Position numbers and translations under genes: made by a program. A stretch of DNA of 48,684 nt, from positions 1 to 48,684 of the forward strand of contig JAPOLI010000010.1 in NCBI GenBank assembly GCA_029977205.1, written 5' to 3'. Each line of letters begins with the position of its first letter. Within the stretch, counting starts at the first letter, position 1. Below, piece by piece: positions 16,572-24,873 of this stretch. Under the pieces are notes generated by a model. It was given only the letters and a program-made list of their open reading frames with translations. It was not told where the DNA came from and searched no databases. Source of the DNA: a bacterium (lineage in GTDB: Bacteria > Actinomycetota > Thermoleophilia > Miltoncostaeales > Miltoncostaeaceae).

Positions 16572-17359
16572 CAGGTGAGCAGCACGCCTCCGTCCACCAC
16601 CAGCTGCGCGCCGGTCATGTATTCGGCCAGATCCGATGCCAGGAACAGCACCGCCCGGGCGATGTCGTCGGGGTCGCCCATTCGGCCCTCGGGTACCCGG
16701 GCGCTGAATGCGCGCACGGCCTCGGCCGACCCGCCGCCCATTTCCTCGACGCCGGGGGTGAGCACGCCGCCGGGCGCGACGGCATTGACGCGGATGCCAT
16801 GTGGTGCGAGCTCGAGGGCGGCGTTCTTCGTGAATCCCCACACGCCGTGCTTGGACGCGTCGTAATGAGCCAGGCCAACCATCGACGGATGGATTGCATC
16901 AATCGAGGTGACGTTCACGATCGCACCGCCCGCGCCACGCTCCACCATCGCGGCCGCCGCCTCACGGGTGCAGAGGAACACCCCACGCAGGTTCACGGCG
17001 ATCACGCGGTCGAACATCGCGGTCTCCATGCCGAGGACCGGGCACGGCGGGAAGATGCCCGCGTTGTTCACCACCACATCCAGACCACCGAGCTCGTCTG
17101 TGCACGCGCGCACCATCGACTTCACCGCGGCCTCATCCGAGACATCGGCGGCAACGGCCAGGGCGGTGCCGCCGGCACCGCGCACCTCGACGGCCACCGA
17201 CTCCGCGGTGTCGGCCTCCATGTCGGATATCGCGACAGCCGCGCCGGCCTCCGCAAGTCGCAGCGCGATGGCCCGACCGATGCCCCGGCCTGCACCGGTG
17301 ACCAGCGCCACCTGGCCCTGCAGGGAGACGAGATCTGGGAGCGGGATGTGCTCAGCCAT
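16571..17359 (-). CDS. Short-chain dehydrogenase/reductase (SDR)
   Basis: 262 residues, classical SDR. The cofactor loop VTGAGRGIGRAIALRLAE, the acidic residue after strand 2 (AISDMEAD, which favours NAD over NADP), NNAGIF, the catalytic Ser in VNVTSIDA, the catalytic YDASK and the loop VAPGGVLTPGVEE are all present. Substrate unknown; FabG and glucose 1-dehydrogenase-type enzymes are the nearest descriptions. Single gene, separated from the pnt operon by a strong hairpin. A box TAGGAC lies six bases before the ATG, close to the leaderless pattern seen elsewhere. The repeat copy at 16542-16571 abuts its stop. Confidence 0.92.
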   Translation of the reverse strand: MAEHIPLPDLVSLQGQVALVTGAGRGIGRAIALRLAEAGAAVAISDMEADTAESVAVEVRGAGGTALAVAADVSDEAAVKSMVRACTDELGGLDVVVNNAGIFPPCPVLGMETAMFDRVIAVNLRGVFLCTREAAAAMVERGAGGAIVNVTSIDAIHPSMVGLAHYDASKHGVWGFTKNAALELAPHGIRVNAVAPGGVLTPGVEEMGGGSAEAVRAFSARVPEGRMGDPDDIARAVLFLASDLAEYMTGAQLVVDGGVLLT

Positions 17360-17379
17360 GCGTTAGTCCTACCAGACGA

Positions 17380-17408
17380 CGACGCCCCGGCCGTGGGCCG
17401 GGGCGTCG
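17380..17408 (-). terminator. Terminator of the pnt operon
   Basis: A perfect 13-bp G/C-rich stem (17380-17392 with 17396-17408) with loop GTG, between the pntB stop and the SDR start. Confidence 0.75.
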
Positions 17409-17445
17409 CGTGGAACACGGTGCCGGCGAAAACCGCCGGAATCCG

Positions 17446-18906
17446 TCAGACGTTGATCGAGTCGCGGTTCCCCGAGATCTCGGTGATGAGCTCGCCCATG
17501 ACGTCCTTCGCGTCGCCGAAGACCATCAGGGTCTTCTCGTTGAAGAACAACTCGTTCTCCACACCGGCGAAGCCCGGGCGCATGGAGCGCTTCACGACCA
17601 TCACCGATGCCGCCTTGTCGACGTCGAGGATGGGCATGCCGTAGATCGGGCTCTTCTGGTCGTGGCGCGCCGCCGGGTTGACGACGTCGTTCGCTCCCAG
17701 CACGAGCACCACATCCACCTGCGGGAACTCGGGGTTGATCTCCTCCATGTCCAGCAGCTGCTCGTACGGCACGTTCGCCTCGGCGAGGAGCACGTTCATA
17801 TGCCCCGGCATGCGGCCGGCCACCGGATGGATGGCGTACTTGACCTCGACGCCTTCCTTCTCGAGCGTGTCGGCGAGCTCGCGCACCTTGTGCTGCGCCT
17901 GCGCCACCGCCATGCCGTAGCCCGGCACGATCACGACCAGGCGGGAGTTCTTGAGGATGTCCCCGGCCTCGTCGAACGAGGCGCTGCGGATCGACCCGGC
18001 CTCCTGCTCGCCCCACTCGGCCTCTGTCGCGCCGAACGCCCCGAACAGCACGTTCCGGAACGATCGGTTCATCGCGCGGCACATGATGTAAGAGAGGATG
18101 GCGCCGGATGAGCCGACCAGGGCACCCGCGACGATGAGCAGGTTGTTCTCGAGGACGAATCCGAGCAGCGCCGCGGCGATGCCGGCGTACGAGTTGAGAA
18201 GGGCGATGACCGTGGGCATGTCGGCGCCACCGATCGGGATGATCAGCAGCACGCCGAACACGAGCCCGGCGACGATGATCACCGGGATCGCCCACACCTG
18301 CGACGGGTCGACGGCCAGGATGACCACCATGACGGCCGCCAGGCCGAGCACCGCGAAGTTCAGCGTCTTCTGCATCGGGAACACGATGGGACGCTGCGCG
18401 AGCCACTTGACCTCCTGCAGCTTCCCGGCCGCCATCAGCGACCCGGTGAACACCAGTGCACCCAGCGTGATCTCGATGCCCAGCACGGCCATCACGAACC
18501 AGCCGATGTCGGGCTGGTTGTCGTAGTACTTGGCGATACCCACAAGGCCGGCGGCGAGGGCGCCGAAGGCGTGCGACAGCGCGATGCGCTGTGGCATCGC
18601 GGTCATCGGCACCAGCAGGCCGAGGGGCACGCCGATGGCGGCACCGATCAGCACGGCGATGGCGATGTAGATGTAGCCGGTGGTCGTGATGACCGGCAGC
18701 ATCAGCGTGCCGATGATGGCCAGCACGAAGCCGATCTCGCCGGCGAAGATGCCCTTTCGCGCCGTCTTGGCGTCGGACATCCACTTGAGCGAGAGCACGA
18801 AGCCGATCGCGCCGACCAGGTAGAACAGGCTGATCACGATGTAGCGGAGCGTGTCGGTGTCCGGGTTCACGAAGAACCCGGTGGCAAGCGGCAGGAACGT
18901 GTTCAT
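17446..18906 (-). CDS. pntB: NAD(P) transhydrogenase subunit beta
   Basis: Membrane and NADP(H)-binding subunit of the proton-translocating transhydrogenase, which uses the proton gradient to make NADPH from NADH. 486 residues, slightly longer than the E. coli protein. The N-terminal two thirds are membrane helices (domain II). The C-terminal domain III has GYGMAVAQAQHKV, HPVAGRMPGHMNVLLAEA, VLVLGANDVVNPAA and VKRSMRPGFAGVENELFF, the NADP site. The start overlaps the pntAB stop (ATGA at 18903-18906). A strong hairpin ends the operon. Confidence 0.96.
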   Translation of the reverse strand: MNTFLPLATGFFVNPDTDTLRYIVISLFYLVGAIGFVLSLKWMSDAKTARKGIFAGEIGFVLAIIGTLMLPVITTTGYIYIAIAVLIGAAIGVPLGLLVPMTAMPQRIALSHAFGALAAGLVGIAKYYDNQPDIGWFVMAVLGIEITLGALVFTGSLMAAGKLQEVKWLAQRPIVFPMQKTLNFAVLGLAAVMVVILAVDPSQVWAIPVIIVAGLVFGVLLIIPIGGADMPTVIALLNSYAGIAAALLGFVLENNLLIVAGALVGSSGAILSYIMCRAMNRSFRNVLFGAFGATEAEWGEQEAGSIRSASFDEAGDILKNSRLVVIVPGYGMAVAQAQHKVRELADTLEKEGVEVKYAIHPVAGRMPGHMNVLLAEANVPYEQLLDMEEINPEFPQVDVVLVLGANDVVNPAARHDQKSPIYGMPILDVDKAASVMVVKRSMRPGFAGVENELFFNEKTLMVFGDAKDVMGELITEISGNRDSINV

Positions 18907-19238
18907 GAGCCCGCCTCCGCCTCGGCCGCCTCAGGTGGCTTGGGCTTCTCCCGCGGCTTGAACATCTTGAGCATCTTGTCCGTGATCAGGAAGCCACCCA
19001 CCACGTTGATGGTCGAGGCGATCACCGCCACGAAGCCGAGGATCGTCGTGTACGCGGTGAACTGGCCTCCCAGCACCACGATCGATCCGACCAGCGAGAT
19101 CGCCGAGAGGGCGTTCGTGAGGGCCATGAGCGGGGTGTGCAGCAGGCGCGGCACGCGACGGATCGTCTCGAAGCCGAGGAAGCCGGCCAGGGCGAAGACG
19201 AACAGCCCCGTCATGATGAACTCAACGCTGACGTTCAC
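18903..19238 (-). CDS. pntAB: NAD(P) transhydrogenase subunit alpha part 2
   Basis: 111-residue membrane subunit forming the rest of domain II, equivalent to the C-terminal helices of E. coli PntA. Helices: ITGLFVFALAGFLGFE-like segment, LMALTNALSAISLVGSIVVL and TILGFVAVIASTINVVGGFL. LHTPLMALTNALS is the family signature. The GTG start overlaps the pntAA stop (GTGA at 19235-19238). Separation of alpha into two genes is the Rhodospirillum-type arrangement. Confidence 0.95.
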   Translation of the reverse strand: MNVSVEFIMTGLFVFALAGFLGFETIRRVPRLLHTPLMALTNALSAISLVGSIVVLGGQFTAYTTILGFVAVIASTINVVGGFLITDKMLKMFKPREKPKPPEAAEAEAGS

Positions 19239-20476
19239 GTGGCAGCCTCCTCAGTCGCCGCGGTTTCCTCCGGCTCCGGCTCCGGCGCCGGGGGCTCCGG
19301 TTCGGGGAGCTTCTCCATGCCGAGCGCCTCGCGCACCCGGTTGTTCACGACGTCGCCACCCGTGGCGACGACGCTCTCGCGGATGACGTCGTCGTCGACG
19401 CCCACGTCCACCCGGCCGTCGACCACCATCAGGGTCACGAAGTTGGCCACGTTCTTGCCGAAGAGCTGGCTCGAGTGGACCGGGATGGTGCCGGGGAGGT
19501 TGACCACGCCGATCACCTTCACCCCGTTCACGTCGATCGTCTCGCCTGCGACGGTGGGCTCGCAGTTGCCGCCCTGCTCCGCCGCGAGGTCCACGATCAC
19601 CGAACCGGGTGCCATCTGCTGCACCATCTCCGTGGTGACGATCACCGGAGCCGTGCTGCCCTGCACCTGCGCGGTGGTGATGACCACGTCGCTTCCTGCA
19701 ACGGTCTTCGCCATCAGCTCCTGCTGCTTGCGGATGGTGTCCTCCGAAAGCTCCTTCGCGTACCCGCCGGAGCCCTCCTCCTGACCCGTCTCGAGCGGCA
19801 GCTCCACGAAGCGGGCGCCGAGCGACTCGACCTCCTCGCGCGCAGCGGGGCGCACGTCGTAGGCCTCCACGAGGGCGCCGAGGCGGCGCGAGTTCGCGAT
19901 GGCCGCGAGGCCTGCAACGCCCGCGCCGATCACGAACACCTTCGCAGGGGCGATCGTGCCGGCCGCAGTGGTGAGCAACGGGAACATCCGAGGCAGCTGA
20001 TCGGCCGCGATGATCACGGCCTTGTACCCGGCCACGGCCGCCTGCGAGGACAGGATGTCCATCGACTGCGCGCGCGTGGTACGCGGCACGAGCTCGAGGG
20101 CGAAGAGCGTCGCGCCGGTGGCGCCAACCGCCTTCACGAGGTCGGGCCGGGCGAACGGGGCAACCGAGCCCACCACCACCTGGCCCTGGCGCAGCCGGGC
20201 GAGGTCGCCGCAGGCCGCGTCGCCGTCCATCACGTTCACCTGCACCAGCACGTCCGCGGCGAAGGCGTCGTCGCGGCTTCCGATGCGCGCTCCGCGATCG
20301 GTGAACGACGAGTCCGGATAGCCGGCCGCGTCACCCGCGCCCGACTCCACCACGATCTCGAAGCCCGCCTTGGTCAGCTGGGGAAGCGCCGTCGGCGAGA
20401 GCGCCACGCGGGTCTCACCCTCGCGCTGCTCCCGTGGCACTCCAATGACCATGCGCGGCGTGTCGGTTGTTGCCAT
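19235..20476 (-). CDS. pntAA: NAD(P) transhydrogenase subunit alpha part 1
   Basis: 413 residues; soluble NAD(H)-binding domain I, in the alanine dehydrogenase/PNT family. Begins MVIGVPREQREGETRVALSP after a short leader; NAD site VIGAGVAGLAAIANSRRLGA, then YDVRPAAREEVESLGA. Ends in an unusual acidic tail (repeated Pro-Glu with EETAATEEAAT) after the domain, likely a flexible linker to the membrane partner. First gene of pntAA-pntAB-pntB. Shine-Dalgarno GGAAGAG lies just before the ATG. Three adjacent inverted repeats occupy 20495-20538 in its leader. Confidence 0.95.
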   Translation of the reverse strand: MATTDTPRMVIGVPREQREGETRVALSPTALPQLTKAGFEIVVESGAGDAAGYPDSSFTDRGARIGSRDDAFAADVLVQVNVMDGDAACGDLARLRQGQVVVGSVAPFARPDLVKAVGATGATLFALELVPRTTRAQSMDILSSQAAVAGYKAVIIAADQLPRMFPLLTTAAGTIAPAKVFVIGAGVAGLAAIANSRRLGALVEAYDVRPAAREEVESLGARFVELPLETGQEEGSGGYAKELSEDTIRKQQELMAKTVAGSDVVITTAQVQGSTAPVIVTTEMVQQMAPGSVIVDLAAEQGGNCEPTVAGETIDVNGVKVIGVVNLPGTIPVHSSQLFGKNVANFVTLMVVDGRVDVGVDDDVIRESVVATGGDVVNNRVREALGMEKLPEPEPPAPEPEPEETAATEEAAT

Positions 20477-20494
20477 CTCGCTCTTCCGGTCGGC

Positions 20495-20538
20495 CCTGGG
20501 CCCAGGTCGCGCTAGGCGCGAGCCGCCTGGCGAGGCGG
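20495..20538 (-). promoter_or_regulatory. Three contiguous dyads in the pntAA leader
   Basis: Perfect inverted repeats abut one another: CCTGGGCCCAGG (20495-20506), TCGCGC-TAG-GCGCGA (20507-20521) and CCGCCT-GGCG-AGGCGG (20523-20538). They end 19 bases before the ATG on the transcribed strand. They could be RNA hairpins controlling translation, an attenuator, or protein sites. A weak promoter candidate further up (TTGTGC, 17 bases, TACAGC near 20560) would place them in the leader. Confidence 0.55.
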
Positions 20539-20705
20539 TGTGGGAATGGTCGTCGGGCTGTAGATCATGAAAGCGTCACGCACAAACCCCGGTACGGCGC
20601 ACAATGCGGACCGTCCCGGGGGATGCGGATTGGTACATGACGGCACCCCCGAGTGCAACGTCGGAACCGCGATGCTTGGGCTCATTGCGCAGCGCGTCCG
20701 TGCCG

Positions 20706-21662
20706 TCAGCGCCCGGCGGTATCCAGGCGCGCGAACTCATCATCGGTCAACTCGAGCCCGACGGCGCCCATCATCTCGTCCACCTGGGCCGTGCTCGTGG
20801 CGCTTGCGATCGGGCAGACGACCCCCGGATAGCGCATCAACCAGGCCAGCGCCACCTGGCCGGGAGTGGCTGCGTGGGCCGCCGCGACGTCGTCGAGCAC
20901 CGCCAGCATGTTCCAGCCACGATCGTTCAGGTACGCCTGCGAGATGCCCGCCGCGCGCGGTGTCGCGGGCAGGTCCGCATCCGGGCGGTACTTGCCGGTG
21001 AGGAAGCCGCGGGCGAGCGTGAAGTACGGCGCCACCCCGATGTGCTCGCGCACGCAGATGTCCTCGCCGTCGCCCTGGTACTCCGCGCGCTCGAGCAGGT
21101 TGAAGTGCGGCTGGAACCCCTGGAACCGCGCGAGGCCCTCCGCGTCGGCCACGTCCAGGGCCTCGGCCAGACGCCCCGGCGAGTAATTGGAGGCAGCCAG
21201 ATATGTGACCAGGCCCTCCTCCTTGAGCTCGTCGAGGTTGTGCAGGGCATCCGCCAGCGGGATCGACTCGTCGTCCTTGTGCGCGTAGTAGAGGTCGATC
21301 GTGTCCACCCCGAGACGCTCGAGCGAGCCCTCGATTCCCGCGCGCACGTTCTCGCGGTCGAGCCCGGCGCGCATGTGCGGGTCACCGGGGTAGCCCACCT
21401 TCGTGGCGATCACGAGGTCATCTGGCCGGCCGCGCGCTGCGAGCCAGCGTCCGATGATGGCCTCCGACTCGCCGCCCTGGTTGCCGGGCACCCAGGTGGA
21501 GTACACGGTGGCGGTGTCGATGAAGTTCCCGCCCGCGGCGACGTAGGCGTCGAGCACGGCGAAGGAGGTCTCCTCATCGCAGGTCCATCCGAACACGTTG
21601 GTCCCGAGGCACACGGGGGATACGTCGAGGTCGGTCGATCCGAAGCGGCGGCGTTCTGGCAT
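20706..21662 (-). CDS. Aldo/keto reductase family protein
   Basis: 318 residues, (beta/alpha)8 NADPH oxidoreductase. Catalytic tetrad visible: Asp in NFIDTATVYS, Tyr in the same motif, Lys in VIATKVGYPG and His in LYYAHKDDES. ASNYSPGRLAEAL and PIASATSTAQVDEMM form the cofactor site. It belongs to the YajO/tas-like branch acting on small aldehydes or ketones; substrate unknown. Monocistronic. A -10 box TAGGTT six bases before the ATG is embedded in a 16-base dyad, suggesting regulation by a DNA-binding protein. Confidence 0.93.
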   Translation of the reverse strand: MPERRRFGSTDLDVSPVCLGTNVFGWTCDEETSFAVLDAYVAAGGNFIDTATVYSTWVPGNQGGESEAIIGRWLAARGRPDDLVIATKVGYPGDPHMRAGLDRENVRAGIEGSLERLGVDTIDLYYAHKDDESIPLADALHNLDELKEEGLVTYLAASNYSPGRLAEALDVADAEGLARFQGFQPHFNLLERAEYQGDGEDICVREHIGVAPYFTLARGFLTGKYRPDADLPATPRAAGISQAYLNDRGWNMLAVLDDVAAAHAATPGQVALAWLMRYPGVVCPIASATSTAQVDEMMGAVGLELTDDEFARLDTAGR

Positions 21663-21666
21663 GCCG

Positions 21667-21682
21667 TCAACCTACCGGTTGA
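21667..21682. promoter_or_regulatory. Dyad overlapping the aldo/keto reductase -10 box
   Basis: Perfect inverted repeat TCAACC-TACC-GGTTGA covering the leaderless-type -10 box (TAGGTT on the minus strand, 21669-21674). A repressor or MerR-type activator could bind here; no regulator gene is adjacent. Confidence 0.5.
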
Positions 21683-21829
21683 ACGGCCCGGGCATGGCCG
21701 CGGCCCTGCACCGTCCCCCAGTGGCACCTGCCGTGGCGGTGGATCGTGCCAATACGGACGAGCTGCCCATGCATGTCACGGGCACCGCTGGCCCTTGCAA
21801 TTTCCTGCGGGCGCGCAACCATACGGCGT

Positions 21830-22036
21830 ATGGATGCAGGCAGACAGATCGACGAACACGCAGTAGTGGTGGCGCTCACCACGGATCACCTTCGGGCCAT
21901 CGAGGCGGCGCTCGACCTCGCGCGGGCCGTGGAGCACGGTGAGATCACCGTGAGCGACCCCGACGAACTCGGACAGGCCAGCGTGGCCGCCGAGGGGCTG
22001 TCCGAGATCGCGCGCCTTACCGCCGCAGGGGCGTAG
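21830..22036 (+). CDS. Small hypothetical protein
   Basis: 68 residues from the ATG at 21830. Acidic and mostly helical in character (TTDHLRAIEAALDLARAVEH, SVAAEGLSEIARL). No family recognised. Codon use follows the surrounding G/C third-position bias, which supports coding. No convincing Shine-Dalgarno; upstream sequence is open back to 21746, so the start is uncertain. Convergent with the CDGSH gene. Confidence 0.5.
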   Translation: MDAGRQIDEHAVVVALTTDHLRAIEAALDLARAVEHGEITVSDPDELGQASVAAEGLSEIARLTAAGA

Positions 22037-22096
22037 GCGCGCGACGCGCCCAGCCCGGCCCGGCCCCCGCGACCTCACGGGCCTCCTCAGCGCCTC

Positions 22097-22291
22097 CTAT
22101 CGGGAGGACCATCCCTCCCGCGAGTGGCTGCCGTCGCAGAACGGCTTGTTGGCGCTCATCCCGCACCGGCAGAGCGCGATGGTGGGGTTGAGGTCCGTGA
22201 ACGGCTGGCCGTCCTCGCCCGTGAGCGAGAACTCACCGCTCACCAGGATCGGGCCATTCTCCTTCAGGCTGATGTCTGCTCCGTCCGCCAC
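22097..22291 (-). CDS. CDGSH iron-sulfur domain protein
   Basis: 64 residues. The C-terminal CRCGMSANKPFCDGSH is the 2Fe-2S motif of mitoNEET-like proteins (three Cys and one His ligand). The preceding part is a short beta segment (GPILVSGEFSLTGEDGQPF) matching bacterial single-CDGSH proteins. Likely cytosolic electron or cluster transfer. The GTG at 22291 is chosen because AAGGAAG precedes it at normal spacing and a -10 box TAAGGT lies at 22323-22328, inside the longer alternative frame that begins at 22333. Confidence 0.88.
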   Translation of the reverse strand: MADGADISLKENGPILVSGEFSLTGEDGQPFTDLNPTIALCRCGMSANKPFCDGSHSREGWSSR

Positions 22292-22322
22292 GGGACTTCC
22301 TTCCGTTGTGGTTGCGCGGAGG

Positions 22323-22328
22323 ACCTTA
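22323..22328 (-). promoter_or_regulatory. -10 box (TAAGGT) of the CDGSH gene
   Basis: Would give a leader of about 25 bases containing the Shine-Dalgarno; it rules out the upstream alternative start at 22333. Confidence 0.45.
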
Positions 22329-22430
22329 GGCACAGCAGGTTCCGGGCGCCGTGGGCTCGCTCACATGGTGGGGCCGGTCACACAGTGAGTGGCCTCCCCG
22401 ATTCGCCCCTGCCGGACGCCTCCCACGGGA

Positions 22431-22436
22431 TAGCGT
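22431..22436 (+). promoter_or_regulatory. -10 box (TAGCGT), leaderless, MFS gene
   Basis: Seven bases before the second of two adjacent ATGs (22444). The first ATG (22441) would lie upstream of the predicted mRNA start. Confidence 0.5.
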
Positions 22437-22443
22437 GCCCATG

Positions 22444-23865
22444 ATGCCGACCGGCCACGACCCCGTTGCCACCACACCGCGGCGCGCTCATGTCTGGGCG
22501 CTCGTACTCACCGGCATCGGACTCTTCATGGTCACCCTCGACAACCTCGTGGTCACCACCGCGCTGCCGGTGATCCGCGTAGACCTCGGGGCGTCGGTCA
22601 CCACCCTTGGCTGGGTGGTCAACGCATACACGCTGGCGTTCTCGGTACTCCTGCTCACGGGCGCGGCGCTCGGTGACCGCTTCGGGCGCCGCCGGGTGTT
22701 CGCCGCAGGCCTGTTCGTCTTCGCGCTCGCATCGGCCGGGTGCGCACTGGCCCCCAGCATCGAGTGGCTCATCTTCTTCCGAGCGCTGCAGGGTCTGGGC
22801 GCGGCCCCGGTGCTGCCGCTCTCGCTCACCCTGCTGGCCGACGCCTTCCCGCCCGGAAAACGGGGTCTGGCGATCGGAATCTGGTCAGGCATCTCCGGAC
22901 TCGCGGTGGCCGCAGGACCCGTGATCGGCGGGGCCATCGTGGACGGGATCTCCTGGCACTGGATCTTCTGGGTGAATGTGCCCATCGGGGTTGTGGCCGC
23001 CGGGCTCGCGCTCTGGAAGCTGCGGGAGTCGTACGGGCCGGACACCGGACTTGATCTCATCGGAATGCTCCTCGCCGGCATCGGGGTGTTCGGAGTCGTC
23101 TACGGCATCGTGCGGGGAAACGAGGCTGGCTGGGGGTCCCCGGAAATCCTGGGCACGCTCGTTGGCGGCGCGGCCTTCGTGCTGATCTTCCTCTGGTGGG
23201 AGTCGCGTGCGCCCCACCCCATGCTGCCGCTCGCGTTCTTCCGCAACCGCGGCCTCAACGTGGCCAACGCCGCGTCAGTGTGCCTCTACTTCGGGCTGTT
23301 CGGCGCGGTGTTCTTCCTCGCGCAGTTCCTGCAGACCGTCCAGGGTGACAGCCCCGCCGTGGCAGGCCTCAAGGTGCTGCCCTGGACCATCATGCCCATA
23401 TTCATCGCACCGTTCGCGGGCCTGCTCAGCGATCGCTTCGGCGCACGACCGTTCATGTCGGCGGGGCTCCTCATCATGTCGGGCGCCTTCCTCTGGATGG
23501 GGCTCACGATCACCCCCGACATCTCCTACATGGGCCTGTTCGGCGGCTTCCTGCTCGCGGGATTCGGTATGTCCATGGTGTTCGCGCCGGTGGCCAACCT
23601 GCTCGTGCAGTCCGTACCGCAGGTCCAGATCGGCAAGGCCTCCGGCACGAATAACACCGTCCGCGAGATTGGCGGCGCACTCGGGATCGCGGTGATGATC
23701 GCCATCTTCACTGCATCAGGCTCCTACGCCACCGGGCAGGCCTACGTGGACGGCCTCAACCCGGCCGTGCTCGTCGCCGCCGGGGTGCTCCTCGCCGGCG
23801 CGATCATCGCGCTCGCCGCCCCCCGCATCGCCGGCCCGGCGGGCGTGGGCACGCCGACGAGCTGA
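22444..23865 (+). CDS. MFS transporter, DHA2 (14-helix) drug:proton antiporter type
   Basis: 473 residues in the inner membrane. FMVTLDNLVVTTALPVI is the helix-1 motif of the EmrB/QacA group; GDRFGRRRVF is MFS motif A between helices 2 and 3; SGLAVAAGPVIGGAIV is the antiporter motif C in helix 5. About 14 helices. Likely exports drugs or other amphipathic compounds; substrate unknown. Two in-frame ATGs exist (22441, 22444); the second matches the leaderless promoter. Convergent with the choloylglycine-hydrolase-family gene. Confidence 0.93.
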   Translation: MPTGHDPVATTPRRAHVWALVLTGIGLFMVTLDNLVVTTALPVIRVDLGASVTTLGWVVNAYTLAFSVLLLTGAALGDRFGRRRVFAAGLFVFALASAGCALAPSIEWLIFFRALQGLGAAPVLPLSLTLLADAFPPGKRGLAIGIWSGISGLAVAAGPVIGGAIVDGISWHWIFWVNVPIGVVAAGLALWKLRESYGPDTGLDLIGMLLAGIGVFGVVYGIVRGNEAGWGSPEILGTLVGGAAFVLIFLWWESRAPHPMLPLAFFRNRGLNVANAASVCLYFGLFGAVFFLAQFLQTVQGDSPAVAGLKVLPWTIMPIFIAPFAGLLSDRFGARPFMSAGLLIMSGAFLWMGLTITPDISYMGLFGGFLLAGFGMSMVFAPVANLLVQSVPQVQIGKASGTNNTVREIGGALGIAVMIAIFTASGSYATGQAYVDGLNPAVLVAAGVLLAGAIIALAAPRIAGPAGVGTPTS

Positions 23866-23867
23866 CT

Positions 23868-23887
23868 GCACCCCGGGCCACCGGTGC
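23868..23887. terminator. Weak hairpin between convergent genes
   Basis: GCAC..CGG pairs with CCGGTGC around loop GCCA, with a two-base bulge. It is the only hairpin in the 43-base gap. Confidence 0.35.
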
Positions 23888-23908
23888 GCAGCGGGTCACT
23901 GCGGGCGC

Positions 23909-24853
23909 CTAGTAGGGAAGCGTCATCGGACTGAGATCGGCGGCGATGTCCCCCGCCAGCCCGGGCTGCAGCGGGTCGACGCCCAACGGGCCCACGCCCG
24001 TGGCGCGGGCGATGGCGTCCGGCAGGTCGAGCCACACGGCGAATGGCGACAGGGTCGACTGGAAAATGAGGCGACCGGCGACGATGTCGGTCGCCGACAC
24101 CCACCACGTGGGGTACGTGCCGAACGGCTCACTCGGCGCTCCGAACGGCACCGACATCGAGCGGATCACGCTCACGGCGCCCGCCAGCGCCTCATCGGCG
24201 TCGGCCGGCTCGGGCAGGTGGTCCAGGAAATAGGTGCCCCGGACAAACCGGGAGGCGGGGTCGACATCACCCGGCAGCGCCTCATCGCCCCCGAATGCCG
24301 CGTACCGCCCAAGCCCCGCCAGCTGCTCGTCGAGTGGCGGCTCGTTGGTGACCACCCGCGCGTCGCGCCCCTCATGAATCACGACGCCGCCTGCAAGAAC
24401 CTCGACCACCGCCGCGTCGCCGCTGCGGTCCTCCACCGCCATGTGCAGGCCCAGCGACGTCCCCCGGGTCGGGACATCGACGATGCGCACCGACTCCAGC
24501 GATGCCAGCACCTCGGCCACCGTCGCGCACGTGTCCAGGGCCCACTGGGCCCACATGAGGTTCCCGAGCGCGGGACGTGCATCGGGCTCCTCCCAGACCG
24601 AGTCCTCGAGGTACAGGACATGGGCGGCGAGCCCGGCGTCGTTCACGCCCTCGGATGTCGTGGCGTTCCACCCGCTCACGGCCAGCGACGCGTGGCGCGA
24701 CGTCCATTCGAGCGCGTCTGCACCCGGTGCTCCGCGTCGTGCGAGGCCGGCGGGCAGGGCCCAGATCACGGGCTCGTCACTGACATACCAGTCCACGCTC
24801 CGACAGGCCACGCGCATGCCGGAGGCGGTGGAGAGGAAGATTCGTGAGCACAT
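23909..24853 (-). CDS. Choloylglycine hydrolase/penicillin V acylase family (Ntn) amidase
   Basis: 314 residues. After removal of Met1 the nucleophile Cys2 is exposed (MCSR), as needed for this N-terminal nucleophile family. The remaining active-site pattern is present: VACRSVDWY (Arg and Asp), WNATTSEGVNDAGLAAHVLY, VVTNEPPLDEQLAGL (Asn), LPGDVDPASRFVRG (Arg). Such enzymes hydrolyse bile-salt amides, penicillin V or N-acyl homoserine lactones; in an environmental actinobacterium the last two are more likely, but this is inference. No signal peptide, so cytosolic. Translated 20 bases downstream of the flippase-like gene. A longer upstream frame to 25027 is rejected because Cys2 defines the start. 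Confidence 0.92.
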   Translation of the reverse strand: MCSRIFLSTASGMRVACRSVDWYVSDEPVIWALPAGLARRGAPGADALEWTSRHASLAVSGWNATTSEGVNDAGLAAHVLYLEDSVWEEPDARPALGNLMWAQWALDTCATVAEVLASLESVRIVDVPTRGTSLGLHMAVEDRSGDAAVVEVLAGGVVIHEGRDARVVTNEPPLDEQLAGLGRYAAFGGDEALPGDVDPASRFVRGTYFLDHLPEPADADEALAGAVSVIRSMSVPFGAPSEPFGTYPTWWVSATDIVAGRLIFQSTLSPFAVWLDLPDAIARATGVGPLGVDPLQPGLAGDIAADLSPMTLPY

Positions 24854-24873
24854 CGGCGCGGGTCCCCTGACGG

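Noticed and set aside
15980-17644. 554-codon open frame on the plus strand
   Set aside because: Crosses three real reverse-strand genes and their terminator; low-complexity His/Arg sequence without family motifs.
17446-20476. Split transhydrogenase alpha subunit as a frameshifted pntA
   Set aside because: Three-gene pnt with 4-base overlaps and intact domains is the normal Rhodospirillum-type arrangement.
20638-20708. TGACGGCAC / GTGCCGTCA inverted repeat as terminator of the aldo/keto reductase gene
   Set aside because: The arms are perfect (9 bp) but 53 bases apart with no inner stem, so a functional hairpin is doubtful.
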